Below, one piece after another: positions 46,193 through 55,489 of a stretch of DNA of 64,000 nt. Under the pieces are notes generated by a model. The model did not search any database. It had not been told where the DNA came from and saw nothing but the letters and a program-made list of their open reading frames with translations. Location of the stretch: positions 1-64,000 of the forward strand of contig REEO01000034.1 in assembly GCA_007695035.1 (NCBI GenBank), given 5' to 3'. This DNA is from Saprospirales bacterium (lineage in GTDB: Bacteria; Bacteroidota; Bacteroidia; Chitinophagales; Saprospiraceae). Both the position numbers and the translations under genes were made by a program. The number at the start of each line of letters is the position of its first letter. Within the stretch, counting starts at the first letter, position 1.

Positions 46193-46372
46193 AGTCTATT
46201 TTCTAAAAAAACACAATATCGGAAAAATGGTCGTTAATTTACTTCGGCTATCGTCCTTTTAAGTGTTTGTTAGTCATTTTATGGCAAAAATGTGGACTAT
46301 TGACCGGTTTTTATGAAGATTTGCACATTTTTTTGAAAGGTAATCCTCCTATGAGGATGCCGGATCGGAAGC

Positions 46373-48187
46373 ATGAAAAAGAGAGATTATCGTCAAATAG
46401 CGGACAGGATACCCACTCAACCGGGTGTCTATCAATTCCTCGACATAAGGGGGCGCATGCTCTACGTGGGGAAAGCGCGCAATCTTCACAAACGCGTGGC
46501 TACCTATTTCGGCGTAGGGAAAAACCTCCCCAACAAGACCCGCGTCATGGTCAAAAATGCCGACCGGCTGAAATTTATCGTGGCCGATTCGGAACACGAT
46601 GCCCTGCTGCTGGAAAACACCCTCATCAAGGAGCACCAGCCCAGGTACAATGTGATGTTGAAAGACGGAAAAACCTACACCTACATCTGTGTCAAAAATG
46701 AGCGATTCCCCCGGGTTTTTTTCACCCGGAAAGTGATAAAGGACGGCTCCACCTACTTTGGCCCCTACACCTCCAAGTACCGCGCGAAGATCGTCCTCGA
46801 GATGATCAAAAACCTGTTTCCCCTACGGACTTGCAAATACAATCTGTCCGAAGAAAACATCGAAAAGGGTAAGTTCAAAATATGCCTGGAATACCACATT
46901 GGAAATTGCCTCGGACCCTGTGAAGGCCTGGAAAAAGAGATGGATTACAACCGCAAAATTGACCAGGTAAAAAATATGCTGAGGGGAAATTTTGGTGAAG
47001 TGGTCAGACACCTGAAAAAGGAACTCGATCAAAGTGTTGAAGACCTGAATTTTGAACAAGCTCAGGAAATTAAGGAAAAGTTGGATGCATTTGAAGCATA
47101 CCAGAGCAAATCAACCGTAGTCAGTCCCTCCATCAGGGATGTGGATGTATTTACTTTCCAATCAGAAGAAGACCGGGCCTATGTCAATTACCTGAAAATC
47201 GTCGATGGGGCTGTGATCAACACCCACACGGTTGAGTTGAAAAAAAATCTCAACAGGGAGCCCGGGGACCTACTATCCTTCGCCGCGGTAAATTTGCGTG
47301 AGCGTTTTAACAGCATTGCCCCGGAAGTGGTGGTCCCCTTTAAGTTGAACCTTCCGGATGAATCGATCACCGTAACCGTCCCGTCCAGGGGCGATAAGCG
47401 CAAATTGCTCGAGATGAGTAATAAAAACCTCCGCTATTTTGTCTTTCAAAAAAATCAGGAGCGAAAAGAGCGCCAGAAAAAAGAGCGCAGTGGCATGCGG
47501 ATTGTGAGAAAATTAAAGGAGGATCTGAAAATGGAGGAGGCTCCGGTTCACATGGAGTGCTTCGACAACTCCAACCTTCAGGGCAGCAACCCCGTAGCTT
47601 CTTGCGTGGTCTTCAAAAATGGGAAACCCTCCAAAAAAGACTACCGGAAGTACCACATCAAAACGGTGATTGGACCGGACGATTTCGCCTCCATGAAAGA
47701 AGTGATCGAGCGGCGGTACAAAAGACTCCGGGACGAGGGTGAGCCGCTACCGCAACTGGTGGTGATCGATGGGGGAAAAGGGCAGCTCAATGCGGCAGTA
47801 AAAATTCTCAGGGAGCTGGGTGTTAATGACCGCATCACAACCATTGGTATTGCTAAAAGGCTGGAGGAAATTTACTTCCCGGGTGATCCGGTTCCCCTTT
47901 ATCTCGACAAACGAAGCGAATCTTTAAAAGTCCTGCAATTCATCCGCAATGAAGCCCACCGTTTCGCCATTAATTTTCACCGGGACCAACGCTCTGCAGG
48001 ACTCCGTGTAAGTGCGCTCCAGGACATCCCCGGCATCGGCCCCAAAACCACCGACAAACTCCTCCGCCACTTTGGCTCACTCAAGAAAATGAGCAATGCC
48101 CCCAGGGAGGAAATAGTGCAACAAATCGGCCCCTCGCTCGCGGAAAAAATCTACACCTTTTTACATGGGAAACAAGAAGAGGAATAA
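46373..48187 (+). CDS. uvrC: Excinuclease ABC subunit C
   Basis: Nucleotide excision repair nuclease that makes both incisions beside a lesion bound by UvrAB. The 604-residue protein has all domains: GIY-YIG nuclease (14-95; PGVYQFLD and MLYVGKARNLHKR), Cys-rich region with CLEYHIGNCLGPC, UVR domain (about 205-240), RNase H-like endonuclease with Asp398 (ECFDNSN) and VVIDGGKGQLNAAV, and tandem helix-hairpin-helix motifs at the C-terminus (DIPGIGPKTTDKLLRHFGS). The start MKKRDYRQIADRIPTQPG fits the family. It is alone in its transcription unit and divergent from the tricorn-type gene. Confidence 0.97.
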   Translation: MKKRDYRQIADRIPTQPGVYQFLDIRGRMLYVGKARNLHKRVATYFGVGKNLPNKTRVMVKNADRLKFIVADSEHDALLLENTLIKEHQPRYNVMLKDGKTYTYICVKNERFPRVFFTRKVIKDGSTYFGPYTSKYRAKIVLEMIKNLFPLRTCKYNLSEENIEKGKFKICLEYHIGNCLGPCEGLEKEMDYNRKIDQVKNMLRGNFGEVVRHLKKELDQSVEDLNFEQAQEIKEKLDAFEAYQSKSTVVSPSIRDVDVFTFQSEEDRAYVNYLKIVDGAVINTHTVELKKNLNREPGDLLSFAAVNLRERFNSIAPEVVVPFKLNLPDESITVTVPSRGDKRKLLEMSNKNLRYFVFQKNQERKERQKKERSGMRIVRKLKEDLKMEEAPVHMECFDNSNLQGSNPVASCVVFKNGKPSKKDYRKYHIKTVIGPDDFASMKEVIERRYKRLRDEGEPLPQLVVIDGGKGQLNAAVKILRELGVNDRITTIGIAKRLEEIYFPGDPVPLYLDKRSESLKVLQFIRNEAHRFAINFHRDQRSAGLRVSALQDIPGIGPKTTDKLLRHFGSLKKMSNAPREEIVQQIGPSLAEKIYTFLHGKQEEE

Positions 48188-48191
48188 ATAA

Positions 48192-48400
48192 TGGACAGTT
48201 GAGAATGGACAATTGACAATTTGACGATAGACGATGCCTACATAGCGTTGACCGTTTTTTGACAATATTAACCCATAATAATTCTCTTATACTTGAGCGA
48301 TATTTGATCCTGAGGTTTGTTTCCCTCAGTCTGGAAGGCTATGACGAGATGGAGTATTGAATTTTGGTTTCAGTGAGGCAAATAGAAAATTGCGTGTTTT
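48192..48400 (+). repeat. Short repeats and a diverged copy of the dispersed repeat
   Basis: Behind uvrC come imperfect short repeats of the form ggacaattga (48192-48225). Then, at 48373-48400, comes a segment (gaggcaaatagaaaattgcgtg) related to the start of the dispersed repeat blocks at 5677 and 56358. No gene is present in these bases. The copy is short and less similar than the other two. Confidence 0.5.
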
Positions 48401-48431
48401 TTACCATTCACAACTGAGTCAACAAACTACC

Positions 48432-48911
48432 TCACCCACTTTGAGCGATCATATCACAATGCTCAATGCCATCCTCCAGATAATCAGGTCCGACCTTTTC
48501 AAAACCCAGATCGGCGTAAAATTTCGTGAGATAGGATTGCGCCATAATCTTAACCGGGGTGCCGGGGAATTTCTTTCGGCAGAGATCTAGGCTTTTCTCG
48601 GCGAGCAATCTCCCGTAACCGCGACCGCGTAACTCCATGGGGACCACCAACCTGCCGAATGAGGAGTATCCATTGTATTCCAAGCCAGGGGGCAACACCC
48701 TGCTGTATCCGGCCAGTTTCTTTTCCTTCTTGTTGGCGTCCAATTCGAGCAACAGATGGCAAGCAGAAGGGTCCAGGCCGTCGAGATCCTGATATACGCA
48801 ATCTTGCTCCACGACAAAAATGGCCGACCGCATCTGCAGGATTTGGTACAATTCCAGGGTGGACAATCCGTCAAATTCTTCGGTTCGAATGGACCATTTA
48901 TTCTCTTCCAT
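48432..48911 (-). CDS. GNAT family N-acetyltransferase, ElaA-like
   Basis: A 159-residue acetyltransferase of the GNAT fold. The acetyl-CoA-binding loop R-x-x-G-x-G appears as ELRGRGYGRLLAEK (residues about 93-106), following the beta-bulge strand YSSFGRLVVP. The N-terminal YQILQMRSAIFVVEQDCVYQ is characteristic of the ElaA subgroup, whose substrates are unknown. It is cytosolic and is followed by no co-oriented gene at short distance; the lamin-tail gene upstream ends 85 bases before its start. Confidence 0.9.
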   Translation of the reverse strand: MEENKWSIRTEEFDGLSTLELYQILQMRSAIFVVEQDCVYQDLDGLDPSACHLLLELDANKKEKKLAGYSRVLPPGLEYNGYSSFGRLVVPMELRGRGYGRLLAEKSLDLCRKKFPGTPVKIMAQSYLTKFYADLGFEKVGPDYLEDGIEHCDMIAQSG

Positions 48912-48996
48912 GAGGAGTCGGATTTTTAGCTTCTTTAGGCAGACTCAGAGCCAATTTTTCCTAAGGGAATTCAGTTTCTATTCCCGGAGCAGCATA

Positions 48997-51609
48997 CTAA
49001 TTGAGTGGCTCGGCCAGCACTGCAGTGAGTCTCTCCTGTTTCCGCTCACCGTCCGCATTGTGCAATTCCACCAGGATGATGTAAATTCCCACCTGGGCCA
49101 GTTCTCCCCGATTGTTTTCGCCTCCCCAGATAATTTTACCCTCCGTGCCGAGACTTTTGTTTCTCACCAGGTCTCTGACGAGGTGCCCCTTCATGTTGAA
49201 AATTCGGATGTTAGCCACATAGCCGGCTTGGTCGATTTGGTAGGCTATCTCCAAAAAGTCTTCAAATCCATCCCCGTTGGGACTGAAAGTTCTTCCGGGC
49301 AAAAAGAACAAATCCCCCGGCTCCTCAACCACTTCTCTTAGTTGTTGGGAGTTGGGAGCTGTAGGGGTAGCCCCACCGGCGATTGTAGCGGCAGAATACC
49401 AGGCGGCCGGCGAGCTGGTGCTCAATTCGGGATTGGTGCGCTCCAGTGAAATTCCCCTGCGATCTCTCAAAAGGGGGTCGTGTAAATCGTCTGAATACTC
49501 GATGCTGTCCAGATAAACCAGCTCATTGGGATGGAAAGCACTCAGCACGATGCTTCCGCTGTTGTTGTCCAATGCCATCAGTTCCAAATTGTGCAGAAAA
49601 AACGGATTTTCTATGTGGTAGTGGTCTTTGAGTAAATTAGTTTCTCTGCCGATGGTCAGAAAGTCTTCCGGTCTGATTATCCGGTCACTGTCCGGGCGGA
49701 TGGTGGATTCTGCATCGCTTGACCTTCGGTGGTAAAACAGTAGATCTGACAACCTGAAATAGCTGGTTTCGGTGGTGTTTTTCAACTCGATAAAATCCCT
49801 GACTCCAATGGGCGGCAAGTAGAGAATTTCATTGAGGATAATTTCTTGATGAACCGGCAATATCGGCTTCTTAAAACTGTAATTCTCAACTTCTGTATTT
49901 ACATCGCCCCCGCAAGAGGTCATATTTTGAATTTCTATGGTGTACAACACCTCATCTTCAAGGGTTTCCTCAAATTCAAAGCCGAGCCGCTGTGGATTTT
50001 CTCCGTCAAAAGTAAAACGGGCACCTTCCGGGGCCGGGTCAATTGAAAAATCGGGAGGGTTGCTCAGAATGTTCCTGTCGAGTTCGCGGTTGAACACCAA
50101 CCGGAATTTTTCGTCGTCGCTAAAAGTGGCGTACTTCAGCTTTGGAATCCCCGGGCTGAAATTTTCATCCAGTACGGAATTGGCCCGCCCGGGACTTCCC
50201 CCATCGGGATTCTCACTCATTTTCCAGTTGTCGCGGGTTTGACAGTTTATGAAGGGATTGACCAGTTCCAGGGAATAACCCCCATCGGCTTTGAGCGGAT
50301 CGTCAAACCAGGCTGTACGGTAACCCACACCAAACAGTAATTCACCGGTAACCGATTCCAACCGCAGATCATCGCTGGTGTTGTTTATGCTGGGAAAATT
50401 GCTCATTCCGATCACTCGTCCGTATTGCTCCAGCAAAGGTGCATCGTCTCTTTCACTGAGCAGAACATATTCCCCGGGTTCTATTATTCCCTCCTCAAAA
50501 ACCGCCGTTCTGGTGCGGTCCGAAAATTGGAGTCCGTCCAAATCCAGGTATTTGTCAGAGGGATTGAATATTTCCACGTATTTGATATCCGGGACGAGGG
50601 TGGTATTGCTGGGAAGAGACTGGATTTCGTTGATTACCAGGTCTCCGGGCATAGGCAGTTCCGGAAGGATAAACCTGAAAGTCTCAAGCTGATCGGTGGT
50701 ATTCCCGCTTAGGTCCTTAATTCCCGATATTTGGATTTCGTATTCCTCTCCGTTTTCAAAATCTTCCTCAAAGTACAGTTCAACACGGGAGGGCTGGCCG
50801 GGATCAAAAAAGACATCGACCACCTCTCCAACCCCCATTATTGAATAAGTACCGGGATCCGAAGCGGTGGTGGAGTCGAGTAGTTTGTCGAAGGATAACT
50901 GGATACCATTGGGTTGCAGCGCGCGAACGGAAACGAGGCCGGGCCCGATGGTGTCCGGTACAATTGGTCCGATCCTCAGGTCGTCAAAGAAAAAAAGCGT
51001 GGCCCTTGTAGCTGTATAGCTGCACCTGAAACCGAAAAATCCCGCTGTCCAGTCAATGGTTTTTCCTTCGAGAATAGCGCGGTCGGCAAAGAGAGAATCT
51101 CCATCGTAATCCGCCATTAATTCCCAGTCTCCATCCGGTTGGTAGGTGATGCGCACTCTGGCTTCTGCAGGGTCAAATGCCACAGCACCCAATTCCATGG
51201 TCAGAAGAGTTTCCTCACTCCCTCCGGTTCTTTTTTTTAGATAAATGGGCACGTCGTTGCCGTTTTCACCAATTTCCAAAAAGTAGGCATCGCTTTCTGT
51301 CAGGCTGGTGTCGGTTGCAGTGAGATATATTTGCAGGCGATTGGAATTGGAGGGATTGAAATCCATCCTGAAATACACGTCCCATTGCAAACTGTCTTCC
51401 AAATCATACTCAAAATAAACAGTGGACTCCCCGGCCTGATCATCGTTAAGTTGGAGTTCCCCCGCTGGATTTATGATAAAATTATCGACATCACCCTGCC
51501 AGTCAATGGCACCACCAGTCAATTCATCCCGGTCAAAGCGGTCGATGGTTTGGGCGTTGAGAAGTCCCCCTATGAGGAGGAATATTGACAATAACACGAG
51601 TTTTTGCAT
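48997..51609 (-). CDS. Lamin-tail-domain surface protein with C-terminal secretion domain
   Basis: An 870-residue exported protein. It has a signal peptide (1-19), an N-terminal lectin/glucanase-like beta sandwich (about 25-215), an Ig-like domain (about 220-315), a first lamin-tail domain (about 322-460, VINEIQSLP and KYVEIFNPSDKYLDLDG), a further Ig-like domain, a second lamin-tail domain (about 585-740, ILNEILYLPPIGVRDFIELK), and a final domain of the gliding/T9SS C-terminal type (TFSPNGDGFEDFLEI, GHLVRDLVRN and KIIWGGENNRGELAQVGIYI). The lamin-tail domains are usual in secreted Bacteroidota proteins. It is likely surface exposed; the function is unknown. Confidence 0.87.
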   Translation of the reverse strand: MQKLVLLSIFLLIGGLLNAQTIDRFDRDELTGGAIDWQGDVDNFIINPAGELQLNDDQAGESTVYFEYDLEDSLQWDVYFRMDFNPSNSNRLQIYLTATDTSLTESDAYFLEIGENGNDVPIYLKKRTGGSEETLLTMELGAVAFDPAEARVRITYQPDGDWELMADYDGDSLFADRAILEGKTIDWTAGFFGFRCSYTATRATLFFFDDLRIGPIVPDTIGPGLVSVRALQPNGIQLSFDKLLDSTTASDPGTYSIMGVGEVVDVFFDPGQPSRVELYFEEDFENGEEYEIQISGIKDLSGNTTDQLETFRFILPELPMPGDLVINEIQSLPSNTTLVPDIKYVEIFNPSDKYLDLDGLQFSDRTRTAVFEEGIIEPGEYVLLSERDDAPLLEQYGRVIGMSNFPSINNTSDDLRLESVTGELLFGVGYRTAWFDDPLKADGGYSLELVNPFINCQTRDNWKMSENPDGGSPGRANSVLDENFSPGIPKLKYATFSDDEKFRLVFNRELDRNILSNPPDFSIDPAPEGARFTFDGENPQRLGFEFEETLEDEVLYTIEIQNMTSCGGDVNTEVENYSFKKPILPVHQEIILNEILYLPPIGVRDFIELKNTTETSYFRLSDLLFYHRRSSDAESTIRPDSDRIIRPEDFLTIGRETNLLKDHYHIENPFFLHNLELMALDNNSGSIVLSAFHPNELVYLDSIEYSDDLHDPLLRDRRGISLERTNPELSTSSPAAWYSAATIAGGATPTAPNSQQLREVVEEPGDLFFLPGRTFSPNGDGFEDFLEIAYQIDQAGYVANIRIFNMKGHLVRDLVRNKSLGTEGKIIWGGENNRGELAQVGIYIILVELHNADGERKQERLTAVLAEPLN

Positions 51610-51680
51610 GGGCCCGGTTAGCTTTTGAACTTACAAGTGTACACCAAATTAGCGAAAAAAAGAACAAATCGAACAGGTTT

Positions 51681-51712
51681 TTGTGTAAAATAGCGGATAA
51701 CTCATACCTTCG
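51681..51712 (+). promoter_or_regulatory. Possible promoter for the coiled-coil protein gene
   Basis: TTG at 51681-51683 (within a T-run), a 21-base spacer and TACCTTCG at 51705-51712 resemble the Bacteroidota consensus, with one change in the -7 box and a slightly long spacer. The leader would be about 125 bases. Moderate to low confidence. Confidence 0.35.
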
Positions 51713-51844
51713 TATTCGCTGAAATTTAAAGCAGACAGATTGCGTTAAGTTTCATGTGTCTAAGAGGTATTATTGCCTTATGATATGTACTGACCCCTGC
51801 GATGGCGGGGAATGCGATTTTGCAACGGACAGAAATTGACTGAT

Positions 51845-53227
51845 ATGAAAAAGAGACTGGTGTTATGGGGAGAAAACCCCGAGAAAGAAAGAGTTCTTGT
51901 AGCAATTGGATACGATGGAAGTGAAAGTGCTGTTAAGACCTATATTTTCCCTGAAAGTGTTGCTACTGAAGAGTTTGTCAACCAAATGATGAACCTTTGG
52001 AGAGAGGGCAACGAAGTGCCATTCCCCGACTTGAAGGACGAAATGGAAGTCAAGATTACCGAGGCGGACAATCTTATCCCCGAGGGCTATTCCACCGAAC
52101 GCGACGATTTGATCGACAAAGCCAAAGCTGAATGGGTTTACCTTTTCATGTCTGAAAAATTGGCTTCTGTTTACAAAGGTGAACTGGAGGAGATTGGCGA
52201 TAAGATCGAAAATGCGCGCCGATTTGAACAAGATCACTGGGATGATTTGAAGAATTTTTGGGAAAAAGTGCAGGAGCAAATCAGGGAGAAAAATCTGTTT
52301 CACACCCATTACAAGTCCCTGCGCGAAAGTGTCAATTCCCATTTTGACCGCCTTAAAGAACTCAGAAAAGAACTGGACGAAATTCTGCGGAAAGATTCCG
52401 AAAGTAAGCGGGATGAATTTTATGCTGAACTCAGTGAAATCGAGAAGAAAATAGAAGAGGGCATGGGTCTCAAGCCCCTGTTCGAAGACCTCAAAGATAT
52501 ACAGCGTCGGTTTAAAAATTCCAAACTTGTCCGCGACCATCGAAACAAGGTGTTTAAAAGAATAGACGGCCTTTTTAAAGTGGTGAAGAAAAAGCGTTTT
52601 GGTGAAAAAGCCACCAAACCCGGTGCAAGTAGAACTCAGCGCCGTTATGACGGATTGATCAATGCCATTAAAAAAATGGAGAAGTCAGTTGACCGGGACA
52701 AAAAAGAACTCGATTTTCAGGACAAGAGAATTGAATCCACCGCAGGCCAGTTAGAGTCCCAAATCCGCAAGGCCAAGATTAAAATGATTGAGGAGCGAAT
52801 GAGATCCAAGCAGGTGAAGTTGGACGAAATGCTGGGCATCAAAGAGCAGCTGGAAGACCGCCTCAAGGTAGAGAAGGAAAAGGAGGAGCAGAAAAAGCGC
52901 CAGGCTGAGGTAGAAAAACGGAAAGAGGAGGCCAAAAAGAAGATCGAGGAAGAGATGAAGGCCAAAAAGGAGCAACTCAAAGAGGAGGAGGACAAAATCA
53001 AAAAGGCGGCCGAATCACTTGGTGCTGATGCAAAGCAGAGCAAACCTTCCAAAAAGCAGGATGTTAAAAAGGAAGATGCCAAAGAAAAAAAGGCCGGGGA
53101 TAAAACCAGCGCTGAGAAATCATCCGGAAAACCAAAGTCCGAATCGGCTGAGATGGACAAGATCATCGCCTCTGCTGCTGCTCTGGCTGAAACCATAAAA
53201 CAGGGAGACTCCTCAGAAGAAGAGTAA
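51845..53227 (+). CDS. Coiled-coil protein of unknown function
   Basis: A 460-residue, highly charged, cytosolic protein without signal or membrane segments. Residues 1-75 form a small mixed domain (KKRLVLWGENPEKERVLVAI, then FPESVATEEFVNQMMNLWRE). Residues 80-385 are mostly long helices with heptad character (e.g. SHFDRLKELRKELDEILRKD), and the last 75 residues are a Lys/Ala/Glu/Ser-rich low-complexity tail. The N-terminal domain is well formed and the gene is long and intact, so it is expected to be conserved. I do not recognise a family. An upstream ATG 11 codons earlier is less likely as start. It precedes the antiporter by about 100 bases. Confidence 0.8.
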   Translation: MKKRLVLWGENPEKERVLVAIGYDGSESAVKTYIFPESVATEEFVNQMMNLWREGNEVPFPDLKDEMEVKITEADNLIPEGYSTERDDLIDKAKAEWVYLFMSEKLASVYKGELEEIGDKIENARRFEQDHWDDLKNFWEKVQEQIREKNLFHTHYKSLRESVNSHFDRLKELRKELDEILRKDSESKRDEFYAELSEIEKKIEEGMGLKPLFEDLKDIQRRFKNSKLVRDHRNKVFKRIDGLFKVVKKKRFGEKATKPGASRTQRRYDGLINAIKKMEKSVDRDKKELDFQDKRIESTAGQLESQIRKAKIKMIEERMRSKQVKLDEMLGIKEQLEDRLKVEKEKEEQKKRQAEVEKRKEEAKKKIEEEMKAKKEQLKEEEDKIKKAAESLGADAKQSKPSKKQDVKKEDAKEKKAGDKTSAEKSSGKPKSESAEMDKIIASAAALAETIKQGDSSEEE

Positions 53228-53328
53228 TTCCCTGAGGTTTTTGGTCATCGGGCTTTGTAGGCTCATCGTGTAAAAATTCAATTGGCCTCTCAGCAATCAA
53301 TTGAGTGGTCGTAAACTTTTAACTGTCA

Positions 53329-55344
53329 ATGCTCCCATTACATCTGGATTTTAGCTTTCCCCTTGAAGACCCCGTGTTGGTCTTCGCCCTGGTATTGGTG
53401 ATTATCCTATTTTCCCCAATCGTACTTAGTCGATTTAAAATACCCTCCATTATTGGATTGATACTGGCCGGGGTCATTATCGGGCCTAAGGGCTTGGCCA
53501 TCATCGCCTCGGATGAAGCCTTCCGATTATTTGGAAGCGTGGGTCTTTTGTACATCATGTTCATGGCCGGGATTGAGGTGGACATGAACGATTTTAAGAA
53601 AAACAAATGGCGATCCACCTACTTCGGCCTCAACACATTTATCATACCGATGGTACTGGGTAGTCTTGTCGGGTACTACATTTTGGGATTCACCTGGCCT
53701 TCTGCCATTTTGCTCGCCAGTATGTTTGCATCCCACACCCTGCTGGCCTATCCTGCAGTGAGCAAAATGGGGATTTCTAAAATACCGGTTGTTAATATCA
53801 CCGTAGGTGGAACTATAATCACCGATACCCTCGCACTACTCGTTCTCGCAGTAATTGCAGCCATGAGTCAGGGCGATATTACCGAGACGTTTTGGATCAC
53901 CCTGGGGGTTTCATTTCTTATTTTTGCACTCATTGTGATGTTCGGATTTCCCCCGGTGGCGCGTTGGTTTTTCAGGAAGTACGACGACAGCGTAAGCCAA
54001 TACATTTTTATACTGGCCATGGTTTATCTCGCTGCATTTTTGGCTGAGTTTGCCGGTTTGGAGACCATCATCGGTGCCTTTTTTGCTGGACTGGCACTCA
54101 ATCGACTCATCCCCCACACCTCGCCCATGATGGGTAGAATAGAGTTTGTGGGTAACGCGCTTTTCATCCCCTTTTTCCTAATATCGGTGGGTATGCTGGT
54201 CGATGTCAGGGTATTGTTTTCAGGCTTTGAGGCCATTTTGGTTGCCATAGCAATGACTATGGTGGCACTGGGCGCAAAATGGTTGGCCACATGGGTCACT
54301 CAGAAAACTTATGGTTGGAATGATAATGAACGCAACCTGGTGTTCGGTCTCTCAGTTACACAGGCTGCAGCTACACTGGCCGTAGTTTTTGTAGGGGTGA
54401 ATCTCGGGCTCTTCAATGAAGCTGTATTGAATGGCGCAATTATTATGATACTGGTCACTTGCCTTATTGGTTCTTTTTACGCTGAGAAAGCGGGAGCAGA
54501 GGTCGCCAGAGAAGAGAGTGAAAAGACCCCAGAAATCGAACCTGTGGACCAGCGAATTCTCATCTCCCTGCACCGGGAAGAACGCATCAAAGCACTCACT
54601 GACCTGGCTGCTATGTTAAAAAACCCAAAAAATAAAGAGCCCCTCTATACCCTCTTCGTGGCAGAAGACGGTGAACAATCCAGAGAAAATGTGGCTATTG
54701 GCAACAAGGTGCTGGAAAAAGCGGTCAAGTACGCCGCCGCTTATGAATTGGAAACCAATCAGGAAACCCGGGTTGATAAGCAAATTGCTTCCGGGATTCA
54801 GCGCACTGCGGGCGACATCCACGCCACTGAACTCGTTTTGGGCTGGTCCGGAAATAAATACGACGAATCCCGGATGTTTAACGATATGGTGGACAAGCTG
54901 ATCAGAAAGGGACACCGCACCCTCTTTATCTACAAACCCGTACACCCCCTCAATACCCTGAAGAGAATAGTGGTTGCGCTGAATCCCCAAGCTGAAAAGG
55001 AAACCGGATTTGACCTCTGGATGTCCAGGTTGTGCAATTTGAGTAAGCAAACAGGTGCGCCGCTGATCATTTTCTGCACCCAGGCTACTGAAACTGCCAT
55101 GGAGGAAATTTTTGAAAAGAGAATTGGAAAAACCAGCAGAAAATACAACCACTGGAGCGGTCAGGATGATGTACTTATGCTTGCGAGAACCATAAAGGAT
55201 GACGATTTACTCTTTGTCACACTGTCGAGGGAAAAATCTCCCTCCTATACGCCATCAACCCTCGGTGTGCCGGGTTTGTTGGCGCGCAACTTTCCGCGTC
55301 TCGACATGGTTTTTGTCATACCTCAGGTAGAAAAAAAAGGATGA
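53329..55344 (+). CDS. CPA2-type cation:proton antiporter with C-terminal USP-like domain
   Basis: A 671-residue membrane protein. The first 385 residues hold about 12-13 helices of the Na+/H+ exchanger fold; FKIPSIIGLILAGVIIGPKG is the conserved helix 1-2 region, LLYIMFMAGIEVDMNDFKKN the next, and FAGLETIIGAFFAGLALNRL contains the family's functional loop. The cytoplasmic part (about 400-670) is a pair of universal-stress-protein-like domains beginning RILISLHREERIKALTDLAA. This fusion suggests that transport responds to a nucleotide or stress signal; that is inference. No K+/TrkA domain is present. Transcribed on its own. Confidence 0.9.
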   Translation: MLPLHLDFSFPLEDPVLVFALVLVIILFSPIVLSRFKIPSIIGLILAGVIIGPKGLAIIASDEAFRLFGSVGLLYIMFMAGIEVDMNDFKKNKWRSTYFGLNTFIIPMVLGSLVGYYILGFTWPSAILLASMFASHTLLAYPAVSKMGISKIPVVNITVGGTIITDTLALLVLAVIAAMSQGDITETFWITLGVSFLIFALIVMFGFPPVARWFFRKYDDSVSQYIFILAMVYLAAFLAEFAGLETIIGAFFAGLALNRLIPHTSPMMGRIEFVGNALFIPFFLISVGMLVDVRVLFSGFEAILVAIAMTMVALGAKWLATWVTQKTYGWNDNERNLVFGLSVTQAAATLAVVFVGVNLGLFNEAVLNGAIIMILVTCLIGSFYAEKAGAEVAREESEKTPEIEPVDQRILISLHREERIKALTDLAAMLKNPKNKEPLYTLFVAEDGEQSRENVAIGNKVLEKAVKYAAAYELETNQETRVDKQIASGIQRTAGDIHATELVLGWSGNKYDESRMFNDMVDKLIRKGHRTLFIYKPVHPLNTLKRIVVALNPQAEKETGFDLWMSRLCNLSKQTGAPLIIFCTQATETAMEEIFEKRIGKTSRKYNHWSGQDDVLMLARTIKDDDLLFVTLSREKSPSYTPSTLGVPGLLARNFPRLDMVFVIPQVEKKG

Positions 55345-55489
55345 CGACCTTCCCAAACCCCCTGAGGAATACAGTCCCAGCCAAACTATGACCTGGGGAT
55401 ACCACTTATATCGCACCGGAAAGGCCGAATAAGGCATCGATTGAAACTGCATCTCTGCCTTTAGAGGGTGGATTCAAAGTATTGAAAAG

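Noticed and set aside
52717-53196. Ser/Phe/Leu-rich open frame antisense to the coiled-coil gene tail
   Set aside because: It is the complement of a Lys/Glu-rich low-complexity sequence, which produces hydrophobic antisense frames by composition.
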